Shown piece after piece: positions 48,330 to 60,308 of a DNA stretch of 64,000 bases. Within the stretch, counting starts at the first letter, position 1; each line of letters opens with the position of its first letter. The notes under the pieces were generated by a model. It saw nothing but the letters and a program-made list of their open reading frames with translations. It was not told the origin of the DNA and ran no database searches. This DNA comes from Bimuria novae-zelandiae CBS 107.79 (Eukaryota > Ascomycota > Dothideomycetes > Pleosporales > Didymosphaeriaceae): positions 182,220 through 246,219 of the forward strand of contig ML976656.1 of assembly GCA_010015655.1 (NCBI GenBank), in the 5' to 3' direction. The translations under genes were made by a program, and so were the position numbers.

Positions 48330-49429
48330 ACTATATCACCTTTATAGGGGATAGCAAGAACAAGGCACACAAACCTAACTTATATAATAGTAATTATACC
48401 CTCCTTAATACCTAGCTCTTGTAGCTAGACCTCTACTTCTTCGACTAGAACTAAGACCTTAAAGATAAAAAGAAGGTTATCTTTACTATAACCTACATGC
48501 AAGGAAGCGCTAAAGAATAAATCTATCCTTACCTAGTTAAGTACTTAGATATAGATTACGATAACAAGAATAAGAAGTATATTAATAAACACGCTAATAT
48601 AATTAATATTATTAAAGACTATAATAACTTTAAGACTTACCTTTAATAGATGTTTAGAATTACTAATAAAATAGCTATTACTAAACGTGTAATCTAAACA
48701 ATTCGCTAATACTAATTTATAGCTAAATACGTAGCTAAGTTTCGCAAGTACGTAGTGTAACTTAACTAAGAGGATAAATCTCTTAAAATAATATATAAAT
48801 AAGGCCTTAAATGTAACGTGCGCGAGGAACTCTTACGTAATAGTATAAAAATAAAGACCTTAAATAAACTATATAAAGAGACTATCTGTATTAATAGGGA
48901 GTAGTTCGCCTTGCAGGAAGAATTCTGTAGAAACCTAAGGAACGCTAGCTTTAAATAACAGGCACCTATAGTTTATAGAGCGCTACTAAAAGCGCCTCAA
49001 TGCTAATAACGCAACTACTACGGACCCTAACCTATAAAAGATATCTAGTTTAATAACCTAAAAAAGGGAACAGGAAAGGCTATAGGCTTTTAAAAGCCTA
49101 ACTAACGTATCTTAGATAGAACCTAACGATAGGGGACTAAGACGCGTAAATACTTTACATATAGTAAACTAGGCTACATAGCTAGGAACTATAGATCTAA
49201 GAATAAGATTACTAGGCAATTAAACGTACTAATCGTTAATAAAGAAGACACTATTAATAAAGAATAGCAGGTAGTATCTGCTATTAAGCAAATTAATATC
49301 TACAACAAAGAATTAGAATAATTAGAATTATTAGACTTACGACTCTACGAGGATACATATAAAAGTTTAGACAAAAAGGAAAAGAAAAAGGAACTAATGC
49401 CTTAATCTCCTATATCTTACCCTAGCTAG
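48330..49429 (+). pseudogene. Gypsy III Gag, interrupted by hAT
   Basis: Plus-strand Gag-like reading contains YMQGSAKE near 48495 and EELLRNSIKIKTLNKLYKE near 48825. A zinc knuckle near 49150-49200 reads KYFTYSKLGYIARNYRS: every Cys and the His of CX2CX4HX4C has become Tyr. The region after the knuckle is cut by the hAT insertion at 49430 and resumes at 53239. Confidence 0.75.
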
Positions 49430-49802
49430 CAGTGATGTTCACGGATGGATTGGATATCCATCCATGCAAAATCCACAAAAATCCATGGAAATCTAATCCA
49501 TCCGTTTTAAGCTTATTATATTCCACTATTGGACGCTACAGATGTCGCAAAAGCTTATTCTAGCGTTTAGTATTAAATATATCTATCTTAATAGCTATTT
49601 TAGTATTAAGAATCGTTACTTTAGCCACGCAGGCGCTCGAACTAGATAACACATTAACACCCTATTAACGATATAGTAGAAATAGATTAATAAAGTGCCT
49701 TAGTATTTTAATATAGGAGAAAAGAGCACTATAAAAAACAGCGCGTAAAGTTCTAGTCTAATATCTCCTTATCTATATTATCTAATTTGTCTAAGTCCTC
49801 TA

Positions 49803-50240
49803 ACGTGTTCGGCAAGCGAGTGGATCAGGCAAGTAAGCGGATCACTCTATTTTACTAGTAAAACCGTGATTTTTACACCCCTGTTAAGGCTCTTAATACT
49901 TAATAATAAATTCTAAATTTTTAATGTAGTTATATTATATGTGTAAGAATAACTATACTAAATTTCTATAGTTCTAATATATATAGTTATTAAAATATGG
50001 CGTATGGGGACCAAAATACCCCTATAATAAAGTAATTCTTAAATAACGTCCAGTTTCTTTAGACTAGAGCTTAATAATTTTAAATATATAAATTATTTAT
50101 ATCGGTGCAGCCAGCTACATAACTTTATAAATTTTAATATTATGTATTAAGAGACTTAACAGGGGTGTAAAAATCACGGTTTTACTAGTAAAATAGAGTG
50201 ATCCGCTTACTTGCCTGATCCACTCGCTTGCCGAACACGT
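49803..50240. mobile_element. MITE with about 95-bp inverted repeats
   Basis: This 438-bp element has TA at 49801-49802 and 50241-50242. The inverted arms match almost perfectly from ACGTGTTCGGCAAGCGAG to CACCCCTGTTAAG, about 95 bp. Each arm has two tandem 17-bp units (GGCAAGCGAGTGGATCA, GGCAAGTAAGCGGATCA). The middle 250 bp is AT-rich and non-coding. The ACGTG end and tandem units match the Fot1-like elements in the window, so it is probably mobilised by such a transposase. It sits at the C-terminal end of the hAT transposase gene. Confidence 0.92.
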
Positions 50241-50257
50241 TATAAAGTTATTACTAA

Positions 50258-52600
50258 TCTTGATTAATCCTGCCCTCTCCCATGAAGCCATACACTCGTG
50301 ATGCCCTATAATATTGTTACTAAGACAATTACGGGGCTTTGTAATAAGGTTACCTGCGCCGCTGAAAGCTCTCTCAGGTCCATCGCTCATAGGCATGGCA
50401 GAAAGTACGTTAAGAGCTATCTAAGATACTCTTGGCTAGCGTCGTCGTTGCTTATCCTATTGCCACTAAATAAAAGGAGGAACATTAATAGCGAACTAAG
50501 AGAGCTTAAAGTACTTTACTAACTTATTACTGTCTACCTATTATTTCTTATTTGCCTTTACTTAACCTTTTCGCGTAAAGGTCTCTTATCTTAAGAGCGC
50601 TTAGGCAGTCTCGGAAGAAGATAAGTCTATCTCTTATTAGTTAAGTATTATTCTGTCCTTGTAATTATAATTGTATAGCTCTTCGATCTATCCTTGTGCG
50701 ATACCTGGCTAAGTTGGATGCTCTATTGCCTATTGAGAACGGATGTAATCCATGCCCCGGGTAGGATCTAAGACGATTGCCACCGTGTAGGCCGGAGACT
50801 CTGTAAACAAGGTGTAGTACTTTAATGCTGTCTCCCAGCCTTTGTAAAGACGCTATTTAAGCTAGATATCTTTATCCGTTTGTGCTTAAAGTTCTTAAGC
50901 TTCGAAATCCGTTAGGAGATTGTCTAGCGAAGTGTATAACTATCTAATATTACTATATTCTTAAGGATCGTCGTTACTATTACTAAGATAACCTTAGAGG
51001 CGCAAAGTAAGCTCGTTTAAAGGTTTAAGAAGCTTAAGATTCTTCTTTAAGTACTACTACTTAGCTATAGAAAGACAGAGATCTAGTTAATAGTAGCTAA
51101 TAGATTAACTCTATTAGCTACCACTTTGCTGCTGTGATCTAGTATTATTAAGAGACTATAATTTATCTCTACAAAAGTTATTAAGCACCTCTTTAAGCAC
51201 TATAGCTTGCTTAATTATTAGGTATATAGAATTCTAGCGGGTGGCGTTACTAAGTATTAACTGTAAAGGTCTTGTGAGGCCATCTAATCGCACCTATCTA
51301 GGATAAACTTCTTAAGTAGTAATAGACCTGGCGTTTCTTAAGGTGATTTTCTTAATTTATTTAATAATATTGCGAAGCTTTCCAACAGTCCTATAAACTT
51401 TATATTACTTAAAAAATGCTACCTCCTCTGCCCGAGTTAGGCCGCTAATATTAGCTCCGAATATTAGCGCTTTCGCGATAAGGTTAAAGATATGCCCTAT
51501 ACACCTTATACGCTACTACTTAGGGTTAAAGTTAAGCTAATTCTTCTTAAAAATCTCCTTTAGAGCATCTATTACTGTATTGTTAGCTACAGCGTTATTA
51601 GAGGTAAGATATCCTACGCGGTCTTAAAGCCCCTAGTAAGAGATAACCCCCTATAGTGATGCTATAATATTTCTACTAATATAGGCATCTTTTATAGCTT
51701 TAAGAGTAAGGAGAAGGTTTCGTAGATTACCTTTCTTGTTAAGAAACTATGCGACAACACTATTATACGACTTATTATTACTAGAAGTCTATAAGTCGAA
51801 GGCTACGTAAATCTTCGTAATAGCTTAGTCTAGGTAGGTAGCAACCATATCCTTCGAACGTGCGTACTCCACGGAGATCCTACGCCTTATTGTATTACGA
51901 GATGGGATTGCGCGAGGCATCTTTGTAGCTAAATTAAGATACTAAAACACCTTACGGAGCTCCTTAGTATCTAGCTTAATAAAGGGGATCCTGCTCATGA
52001 TAATTCATCTAACTAAAAGTTAATAGAACTTATCGACGTTAAAGGAAGACGCTATAGCATTAATAGTAGTTAAACCTTCTAAAGAAGATATATTAAGCGC
52101 GAACTAATCTATCTTATCCTGCCTTATAAAGGGCTAACGATTTAGATTAAAGATCTTATGTTTCTTAAGATAGCTAGCAATTAATCTACACCCCTTTCTT
52201 ATATTAAGGATCTTCGCCTTGAAGCAGTCGATATAGCATAGTTTACATAAGAAGAACTAAGTAAATGTCTTCTTATTCGTGCTTTTAAGTAGGACGCCGT
52301 ACTTCTAGATCTATAAGTTAAGCCTCCCTTTAGGATTATATACCTTAGTGTAAGTGTTAAACGCCTAGTTATTAGTAAGGTTAACCTAGAAGTAATTAAA
52401 GCTTAATATCTTAATCTCGCGGCGTCTTATAGCATGTATAGAGTCTTTAGCTAATGCTAATTAAATTAGGGTAGTATGTTACGAAGTAAATTCTGATGCC
52501 TCTAATTAAGAATTAAGCTAATTATTAACACTAGTATCTATAGTAACGGGGTTAGTAATAGAGCCACAAACATCGTTAATAGACATACTAAGTAACTATA
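50258..52600 (-). pseudogene. hAT transposase, degraded
   Basis: The C-terminal dimerisation domain is clear near 50396-50270: MPMSDGPERAFSGAG, then ECMASWERAGLIK (family form: S..ERxFSxAG..L and a WxxxGLI ending). The body between 50.4 and 52.6 kb has recognisable but stop-filled reading on the minus strand. The exact start is not determined. The MITE lies immediately downstream of the last conserved residues. The first zinc-finger (BED) region is not confidently seen. Confidence 0.7.
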
Positions 52601-53238
52601 AGTTTATACTATACGTACTGCTACTCTGCTGGCCACTTTAAGTTAATAGAACGGATAGTTGTAGGGAGCCCTGTGAGTCTAGCACTAACGCCACTTTTGG
52701 CGCCTAGACACGCTTACGGGTTTACGACAACGCATAATTTAACTTAATCTGTCGTTTTACCCCTTTAATAGGCGTCTTAATAGCCTCTAAAGCTTCTATA
52801 ATTATTAGCGTAGGTAGAGAGACACTAGGTGGCTCTAGAGAGGTCCTTGTACGTTAGTGCCGTAGGCGCTCGCTATCTAACTAAAGGCGTATTTTAATAG
52901 ATAATTAGATAACTAGTAAAGATAAGTTGCGGGATTTAAGAAAATACTAAATAAAAGCAGCTTCGACCGTTTTAGAGCTATTAAATAGGTGTTATAGAAG
53001 TTTCGTTAAACTAGGTAAGGTTAAGTTTAAATATTACGATTTTTTAGGTCGCTTGCCTTAATAAGCCACAGGAAAACTGTTAGACAACGAAACTACTAAT
53101 TTAATACCTTAATTAGGTCTAGACGACGCCTAATTAGGTATAGAACAATCTACGTGGATGGATTGGATTTCCATGGGCTGTTTGGATTGGATGGATATGG
53201 ATGGATTCGTTAATCCAATCCATCCATGGACATCACTG

Positions 53239-56200
53239 CTAGCTAGAGTAAACCTGTTACTAGCAAGACGACAAACATTTTTAACCTTTTAAAAAAAATA
53301 CTAACTAAGGGAAGGAGACTTTAGGTTTATAGTAATTAAATAACAAGACTTTGCCGCAGCATTTTACCACGCCTACTAACCTAATCTAGTTAGTAAAGTA
53401 GAACATAAATAGGCAGACCATCGCTACGCCTAAAATAACCCTAAGGAATAATAACATAAATAGGCAGACCATCGCTACGCCTAAAATAACCCTAAGGAAT
53501 AATACCTAAACAAAAACCTAAATTTTATACTATAGTACAACCTAGACCACCGCAACCCTACGCATGAGACTATAAGATAGAATCTCTATAGAGAAGACTA
53601 ATGTACTATTTATTACTAAGCTAAGGAATACAGCTACTTTCCCTAAATATACTAATAATATAAATAGGAGTAGTTTAACTATCCTATCGCCTACTATAAT
53701 ATTTACCTCTAGGATAAACGCGAAACGCAATACTTTCTATATTTTAACTAGGTACTAAACTAAGTAATATTACTACTAGTTAATAGGAAATGCGCATTAG
53801 ATAAATAGTATATATACTTATACCCTAACTATAAAGAATATAAGGAATAAAAGGATAAGCATGGATTTAATTATAGACTAAAAGGGACTATAACCCTTAA
53901 GATTAAAATAGTAATAAAGGAAGAAGATAGTAAAGCTTCCCTAAAAGAGGCCTAGTAGTAGCCTTAAGGAAAGGAAGGACGCCTTAAACCCACGAAGCTA
54001 GCTAAGAAAATGTCTTTTTTAGACCTAGGCTTAGGCGGGAAAACGCCTTTAAAGAAGTAAATACTATAAATAGTTAGGTATTAATTAAGCTACTAGTATA
54101 GCTTAAAGGAATATAGATAAAAGCCATGCTAGACTTAGGAGTATAAGTGAGTTATGTATCTAAAAAAAAGCACTTAATAAAGCAGGACTCTACGAGCGTA
54201 AAAAGGCTATACCCTATGCTATTTATATCGCGAATAGATAACTAATGCCTAGCAAAGTAATAATTAAATATAAGGTTAAATTTACCTTTAAGATCTATAA
54301 ACACCAGGAATTAATTACCCTTAACGTTATTAAGGAAGCTAATTACGATATAATTTTAAAATTACCCTAGTTAAGGAAGTATAACCCTATAATTAACTAG
54401 GAAAAAAAAGGCTATTTTTTAAGCGCTGTACCTATGCATTATAAGTAAAGCCTACGTATTAATAAAGTATAATAGTAAATAAGAGAGCTATTAACAATAT
54501 AGTCTCGCGATTAGAAGTTAATAAACGCGAAATTAACTTAGTAAACGCTAGTAGGAACTACTAGGTTATAAAGCATAAATATAAAGAGAATAGTATGCTT
54601 CTTAATATCCCTAATAAATATAAAGAATAGAGTTATTTATTTTAGGAAGAGAAAGGAGCAAACGCCCTTCTTAAGTATATATACTAAAACTACTGTATTA
54701 TTTTTAAAGAAGGAAAAACGCCGTCTTTTAGACTGCTATGTAGCTAGAGTAAGAAGGAACTCTAATAGACACGCAAATTCTTAAAGAAAGCCCTTAATAG
54801 GTAATAAATACGCAAGTTAAAATTACTAGTAGTATTATCCCTAATATTTATTATAAAGAAGGATAGAACACAACGTCTATGCATTAATTATAAAAGGCTA
54901 AATAATATAATAATTAAAAATAGATACCTACTACTAAATATACAAGAATCTCGAGACAGGCTAGGACAAGCTAAGATATTTACGCAATTTAACCTACGAG
55001 ACAGATACCACCTTATATAAATAGTAGTAGGTAATAAGTAGAAGATAGCCTTTTAGACTAGATACGAACTATTTAAGTACTAAGTTATACCTTTTAGACT
55101 TATAAACGCACTAGCAACGTTTTAAGTAATAATTAATAATATACTATAGAACTACCTTAATATATTTATAGTTACCTACTTCGACGATATCTTAGTATTC
55201 TTTAAGGAAGAGAAAGATTATATATAGCATATATAAATAGTACTGTAAGTGCTAAATAGCGCTAACTTATAACTAAAACTCGAAAAATATAAATTCTATG
55301 TTACGGAATTAGAGTTTCTAGGACACGTTATTAATACTAAAGGTATCTAAGTAAGCCCTTTAAAAATTAAGGAAGTAAAGAAGTAGAAATTATCTACTAA
55401 TCATAAGGAAGTATAAGCCTTCCTTAAATTTACTAGATTTAACTAATAGTTTATCACGAACTACTTAAGAATTACACTACTACTTATAAACCTTATAAAG
55501 AAAGATAGACCTTTTAACTAGATAAAAGAATATAAATAAGTATTTTAAATACTATAAGAAGTATGTATTACGCCACTAGTCTTTATACACTTTTAAGATA
55601 ATAAACCTTTACGTATTAAAATAGACGTAAGCGACTTAGTAGTTAGAGCATGCATAAAGCAAGAGAAGAATAGTAAATAGCACCTAGTTATATACTACGC
55701 ACATAAGTTTATATTAGAAAAATTATAATATAAAGTACACGATAAAGAACTACTCGCGATAGTAAAAGCTATTAAGCACTAAAGAATCTATGTATATAGC
55801 TACTTAGAACTTACGATCTTTACGGACTATAAGAACTTTACACGCTTTATAACTACGAAGGAACTAACCTAATAATAAGCAAAATAGTTAGAAACGCTAA
55901 GATAATATAAATTTAAAATTATATACACTTTAGGTAAAGAAAACGGACGAGCAGATGCTCTTAGTAGAATAATAAAGGAGAAAAGATTAAAACGTACTCT
56001 ATAATACTAAAGAAGAACCCTAATAGATCTTTAGAACTAATAGCTAAACTTAATTAACTCCTTGTACTTACACGAGAAGTACCCAAGGAACTATAAAAAG
56101 AAATTATATAATAATACTATAATAACCTAGTATACGGACATCCAGGGATTAGAAAAACTATAGAACTTATTTAGCGGAACTACAGCTTTAAAGGAATTAA

Positions 56201-57420
56201 GGAAGTAATAGCCACCTATATCTATAAATGCGTAGATTGCTAGCGCAATAAGCACGCCACATACCCTAAGTATAGAGAAATATAAGCTATTTAAGTACCT
56301 ATTACACCATGGGAAGACATCGCTATAGACTTTATTATAAGACTACTAAAATTAAAGGACCCTGCAACAGAAATTACCTATAATATAATATTAAATATTA
56401 TATATTAATTTACTAAATACGTAGAATTATTACTATGCTAAAAGATAACTACGGCAAAGAAACTCGCATTCTTTATTTTAGACTAACTTATATAATACTA
56501 CGGCATTCTAAAGATAATAATTAGTAATAAAGATAAGCTCTTTACCTTAAACTACTAAATAACCCTTATAGCACTAATTAAAATAAAATAGAAACTATTA
56601 ATGGCATACTATCCGCAAACCGACGGACAAACAGAACGTATAAATTAGATAATTAAAACGTACCTACGTATCTACTGCAACAACTAGAAGAATAACTAAA
56701 TTTTCTTATTACCTATAGCATAATTAGTATATAACAACAAGATATTAGCAGTAACAGGATTTACACTATTCTATATAAACAATAGAAGATATTTATATCT
56801 CTTTAATTAAACACTTCCTACAGCGATTAAGACAGAGGAAGCAATAAATATGGCAGAAACTATAAAGAAAACACACGTAGAACTCTAAGAGAATCTTAAA
56901 AAAGCTTAATAGTAAAGTATTTCCTATATAAACTAAAAAAGAAAAACGGCACCTTAGCTAAAGAAGGGGGATAAAGTATATCTACTTACAAAAAACCTTT
57001 AAACCTAAAAGAAGAAGCATAAGAAACTAGATTATATTAAAGTTAAACTATTTTTTATTATTAAATAAGTATCACTAGTTAACTATTAATTAGAACTACC
57101 GCCAGACGCTAAGATACACCCGGTATTCTATGTAGACTGACTTGAACTAGCAGACCTAGAGACACTAGTCAAAACAACCTTCTATCACCAGCCGGAGGAA
57201 GAAACCGAATTTGAAGTCGAAAAGATACTACGACACACGGATCAGCCACGAATATACCTTGTCAAATGGAAAGGATATCCACACTTAGAAAACACATGGG
57301 AACTAGAGGAAAACCTTAGTAACTGTCGCTAAGTGTTAGCACAGTACCATCGTCAAGCCACGAGAAGGAATCAGAGACGATTAGAGGAGAACCAGATAGG
57401 AACTCGTTAAGAAGAAGATC
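53239..57420 (+). pseudogene. Gypsy III Pol (protease to chromodomain)
   Basis: The reading on the plus strand shows a protease-like AMLDLGV near 54125 and RT with KIFTQFNLRDRYH near 54975. The TYFDDILVFF active site at about 55170-55200 has both Asp retained. RNase H shows KIDVSDLVVRA near 55620 and HDKELLAIVKAIKH near 55740. The integrase zinc site is near 56230 and the core near 56280-56640, with YYPQTDGQTERIN near 56610. A C-terminal chromodomain at about 57200-57330 reads FEVEKILRHTDQPRIYLVKW, then KGYPHLENTWE, the cage-forming aromatic pattern that directs integration to marked chromatin in chromoviruses. Stops are dense up to 57.1 kb and almost absent in the chromodomain. Confidence 0.85.
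53402..53503. repeat. Perfect 51-bp tandem duplication
   Basis: 53402-53452 and 53453-53503 are identical and begin AACATAAATAGGCAGACC. Each copy carries the same RIP-type sequence, so the duplication probably arose after the RIP round. Confidence 0.85.
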
Positions 57421-57912
57421 CATTAACGGATCAAGAGGAGGATTGTTGGCCTGTGACCAGCCCGGATCAGCGAGGAAATCGTTTTGGAACGGAGCGTCCG
57501 CACTCGAGCTCTCCGTCTCTTGTACCTTATCCTAGGTATCTAATAGTTTTCTATCCTGACGCGCAAACAACTTCTTACGACCCTCTAATTTAAGGAGCTT
57601 ACGCCTGCTACGAGCAACAGCCTCCTCAGCACGGGCTAACTCTAATCGCTTTTCACGCTCTTTATCCTCTACCTTCTCCCACTCCTCCTTAGGAACAAAC
57701 AGCTTACACTCGCTCCTGGCAGCAATGCAACCAGCGCAACGACCGGACACAGTATCTACAAAACAACGAATGTTTAGCTTTTCGCAACGACCACAGCGAA
57801 ACGGCATCTCTTTACTACTCTCTTCCACACGACGGATGCGATTAAGCCACTCTTAGGTCGAAGTCTTCTTGCGAGGCGCGCGCGCTTTGCGGGGCTTTGG
57901 ATCCTTAGGCAT
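57316..57912 (-). pseudogene. Antisense Zn2Cys6-like coiled-coil gene in Gypsy III
   Basis: One minus-strand frame of 199 codons runs from ATG at 57912 to TAA at 57316. It has only two internal TAGs, near 57854 and at 57532-57534; both fit RIP of Gln/Trp, and the reading makes protein-like sense on either side. The order is a basic Lys/Arg/Pro start (MPKDPKPRKARAPRKK), then a cysteine cluster CGRCEKLNIRC..CAGCIAARSEC with spacing C-x2-C-x6-C-x8-C-x2-C-x6-C. This fits the fungal Zn(II)2Cys6 pattern. A 50-residue charged helix follows (EEWEKVEDKEREKRLELARA), then an acidic, Leu/Asp-rich tail. It overlaps the chromodomain end of Pol on the opposite strand. It may be a DNA- or RNA-binding accessory protein of the element; that is inference. 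Confidence 0.65.
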
Positions 57913-58042
57913 AGTTAGGAAGGCACTAAAACCAGAACGCGAAAACAGCGACTCACGCGGTATTTATACGCGACGACCGTATCTGCAGCCAGGGGGCGCG
58001 GAACAAAGATACCAAGGACGCTATCTGGAAGAGGGGAGGTGA

Positions 58043-58460
58043 TATTAGGATCTGAACATGTATAGGACGCGGAGGACCAACGGGCCTTAGCAAAGCGTGA
58101 GACTCGGCGGGGTTGCGTAACCAAAGTCACGTGACACACCATCTAGCCAAGACTCACCAGCCATGGATGGCGACACCGTCTATAGATAGTAATAGTATCT
58201 TGGATGGCATGAATTCCTTATATATATAACGGAACATAAATACCCTTATAGTATATGTGTTTAACCTGTTTATTAATCTATCGTTTAGATCTAAATAAGT
58301 AACCTTATTAATTTAATAGTGCTATACACACTTTTAATACTAACGCCCTAGTAATAAGCATAAGCTATTACTACAACCCTCTCTTGTCCTACTATAGTAT
58401 TCCTGCCCGAGAACTAACCTTAGCCCCTCAGAGGCCAGCTACCTTTTTAGGATCTTAACA
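58043..58460 (+). repeat. Gypsy III 3' LTR (418 bp)
   Basis: Same length as the 5' LTR and less RIPed. It follows the polypurine tract; ACTAC at 58461 is the target duplication. Confidence 0.93.
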
Positions 58461-59922
58461 ACTACCTATATTACTAAAATAGACGTTAGCATATTCTAGA
58501 TTAATTATTTTACTTAGCGTAATAGAGACTTACTTATCTTACGATAGACGACTGGAATTAATAGCAACCGCTATAAGGCTAATTCTGGAGTAAAATATAG
58601 GCTCTATTTTAAGCTTCTGCATAAGAAGATCTTGAAGTATAATATATAGCTTTAGCATATGTACAATATAGACGAGAAAGGCATCCTCCTTGGTATCACT
58701 GGCTGCGCGAAAAGAGTCTTCAGTAGGCACCTTTTCGAGAGCCATGAAGTAACTTAGGCCCTACAGAATAGCTTACGTGAGTGGATCTCGCTTATTGCAT
58801 GTATATGCACCGACGGATCTACTATTACTCTGTTACTAATCTATAGATCTGACGCTAAGACTCTATAATTAAGCTAAATAGAGGAAGTTAATGCTTCTTA
58901 TTTTATATTAATTACCTTATCTATCTTTAGATAGTTAAATAATAAGATAGGTCTTAAATAGCTTTAATAAGTATTTAACTAGGTTACTAGATTAAAAGCT
59001 AGACGCTCATATTAATTACTAGTACTTAAAAAGTAGAAATTTTACGTTATAATAGATTTTATTAATTACTATAACTAAAATAAGATTCTACCTACTATAT
59101 TTTCCCTTTATTTAAATTATACACTATAGCTTTGAACGTTTATATATTTAAGTTTTTCTTAACTACCTACTTAAATAAGTTATTAGCCTATCTTTATAAG
59201 TGCTAAGGCCTATTAATAATTACTAAAAGAGACTTTTTTACCTTATTTTAAAAGTCCTAAGTTACCTCAGTTACGCTATAATTAATTACTAAGGCCTTTA
59301 AGTATATAAGTATTTTACTACTAGATCTAATCCTTATTCTTAAATAATTTAATAGAAAAACTCTTTTAGAGTAAAAATTATAAAAAAGTTTTATATTAGT
59401 ATTTAGCGCATTAAATTAGCTTAAAATAAAAATACTTTTCTACTTTATAGTTAAGAATTTTACTAGTAGGGAGTTACGCAGGCTCTACTAAATAATATAC
59501 TTAATCTTTATATAAAAGTAATTACTAAAAGATAAAAATTTAGGCCTACGCAACGCCCTTACGAACTAAAAATAGCGCTTAATAAAAAGTAAAACTCTAC
59601 CTATAAAGTAACCTAAAAAGTAGTATGAAGGAGCTATTTTTTAATTACCTACTTAAGTATAGAGAGCACGTAAATTTCTTAGCTAATAAAATACTAATAA
59701 AAAAAGTTAGAGTACTAAAAAATATAAAAATAAAAGATTTATATAGCTAATAAATAGCTTAAAAATTAACTACTAAAGGAGAGGAGCGTTACGCGGGTAA
59801 TAATTAAAAAAGTATATATTAAGAAGAAAGCTAAATAGGCTACTTAAAAATACCTTATTTAATAGGCCTATAAGGGTAAATAACGATTTTAAAATTACCT
59901 TAAATTAGCTTAAAAGGGTAAC

Positions 59923-60308
59923 TGTAACAGGAACAATCGCTCGTCGACACGAGAACCCTTGGCCAGTCAAGACAGGATTCGAGATCATCCGAAAACCGAC
60001 ACTCATCCGTATCGGACCAATTTCGGATCTATCAGACCGATGGGGAACTACGGATCCGATTCGGACCTATTTCGGATCCATCAGACCGACGGTCAACCTA
60101 TGGCAGATATGTGCTAGCTAGCCATCTGGGAAGAGGTGTATTTAGAGGAGCTTGGGGCCTTTGTAGTTCAGTACCTTTTCCGTATCCTTTCGTACCAGGC
60201 CTATAGGCACTTAATTCATTCGAGGCTACATTCTTATACACGCACTCCCACATGCCTCTGCTAGGAGATACGCCAACATCGATCCTTTGAGTGACCTGCG
60301 CCGATACA
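59923..60308. mobile_element. Solo LTR (386 bp) in element G
   Basis: Begins TGTAACAGG and ends CGATACA (TG..CA), flanked by the 5-bp duplication GTAAC (59918-59922, 60309-60313). The sequence is of normal composition and not RIPed, in contrast to its surroundings. It contains two imperfect units around TTTCGGATC[T/C]ATCAGACCGA. No coding sequence is present. It is best explained as the product of recombination between two LTRs of a family not otherwise present here. Confidence 0.8.

Larger units (their letters stand above)
49430..53238 (-). mobile_element. hAT-family DNA transposon nested in Gypsy III
   Basis: This 3809-bp element has terminal inverted repeats beginning CAGTGATGT and ending ACATCACTG, with the 8-bp target duplication CTAGCTAG (49422-49429, 53239-53246) typical of hAT elements. 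Subterminal regions are full of GGATGGATTGG-type and inverted CCAATCCATCC-type short repeats, probable transposase binding sites. The transposase reads on the minus strand. The element contains a 438-bp MITE at 49803-50240. Confidence 0.92.
47852..58460 (+). mobile_element. Gypsy III: full-length Ty3/Gypsy element with antisense gene and nested hAT
   Basis: This 10,609-bp element has equal 418-bp LTRs (47852-48269, 58043-58460). The target duplication ACTAC is at 47847-47851 and 58461-58465. A polypurine tract (GAAGAGGGGAGGTGA) abuts the right LTR. Gag-pol reads on the plus strand and is interrupted in Gag by a 3.8-kb hAT element. Without the hAT and its 8-bp duplication the element is 6792 bp. 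RIP is intense to about 57.1 kb and then falls away sharply in the last kilobase before the 3' LTR. Confidence 0.94.

Noticed and set aside
53160..53225. Dense GGATGGATTGG repeats taken at first as a minisatellite
   Set aside because: They are mirrored at 49440-49505 and are the subterminal repeats of the hAT element.
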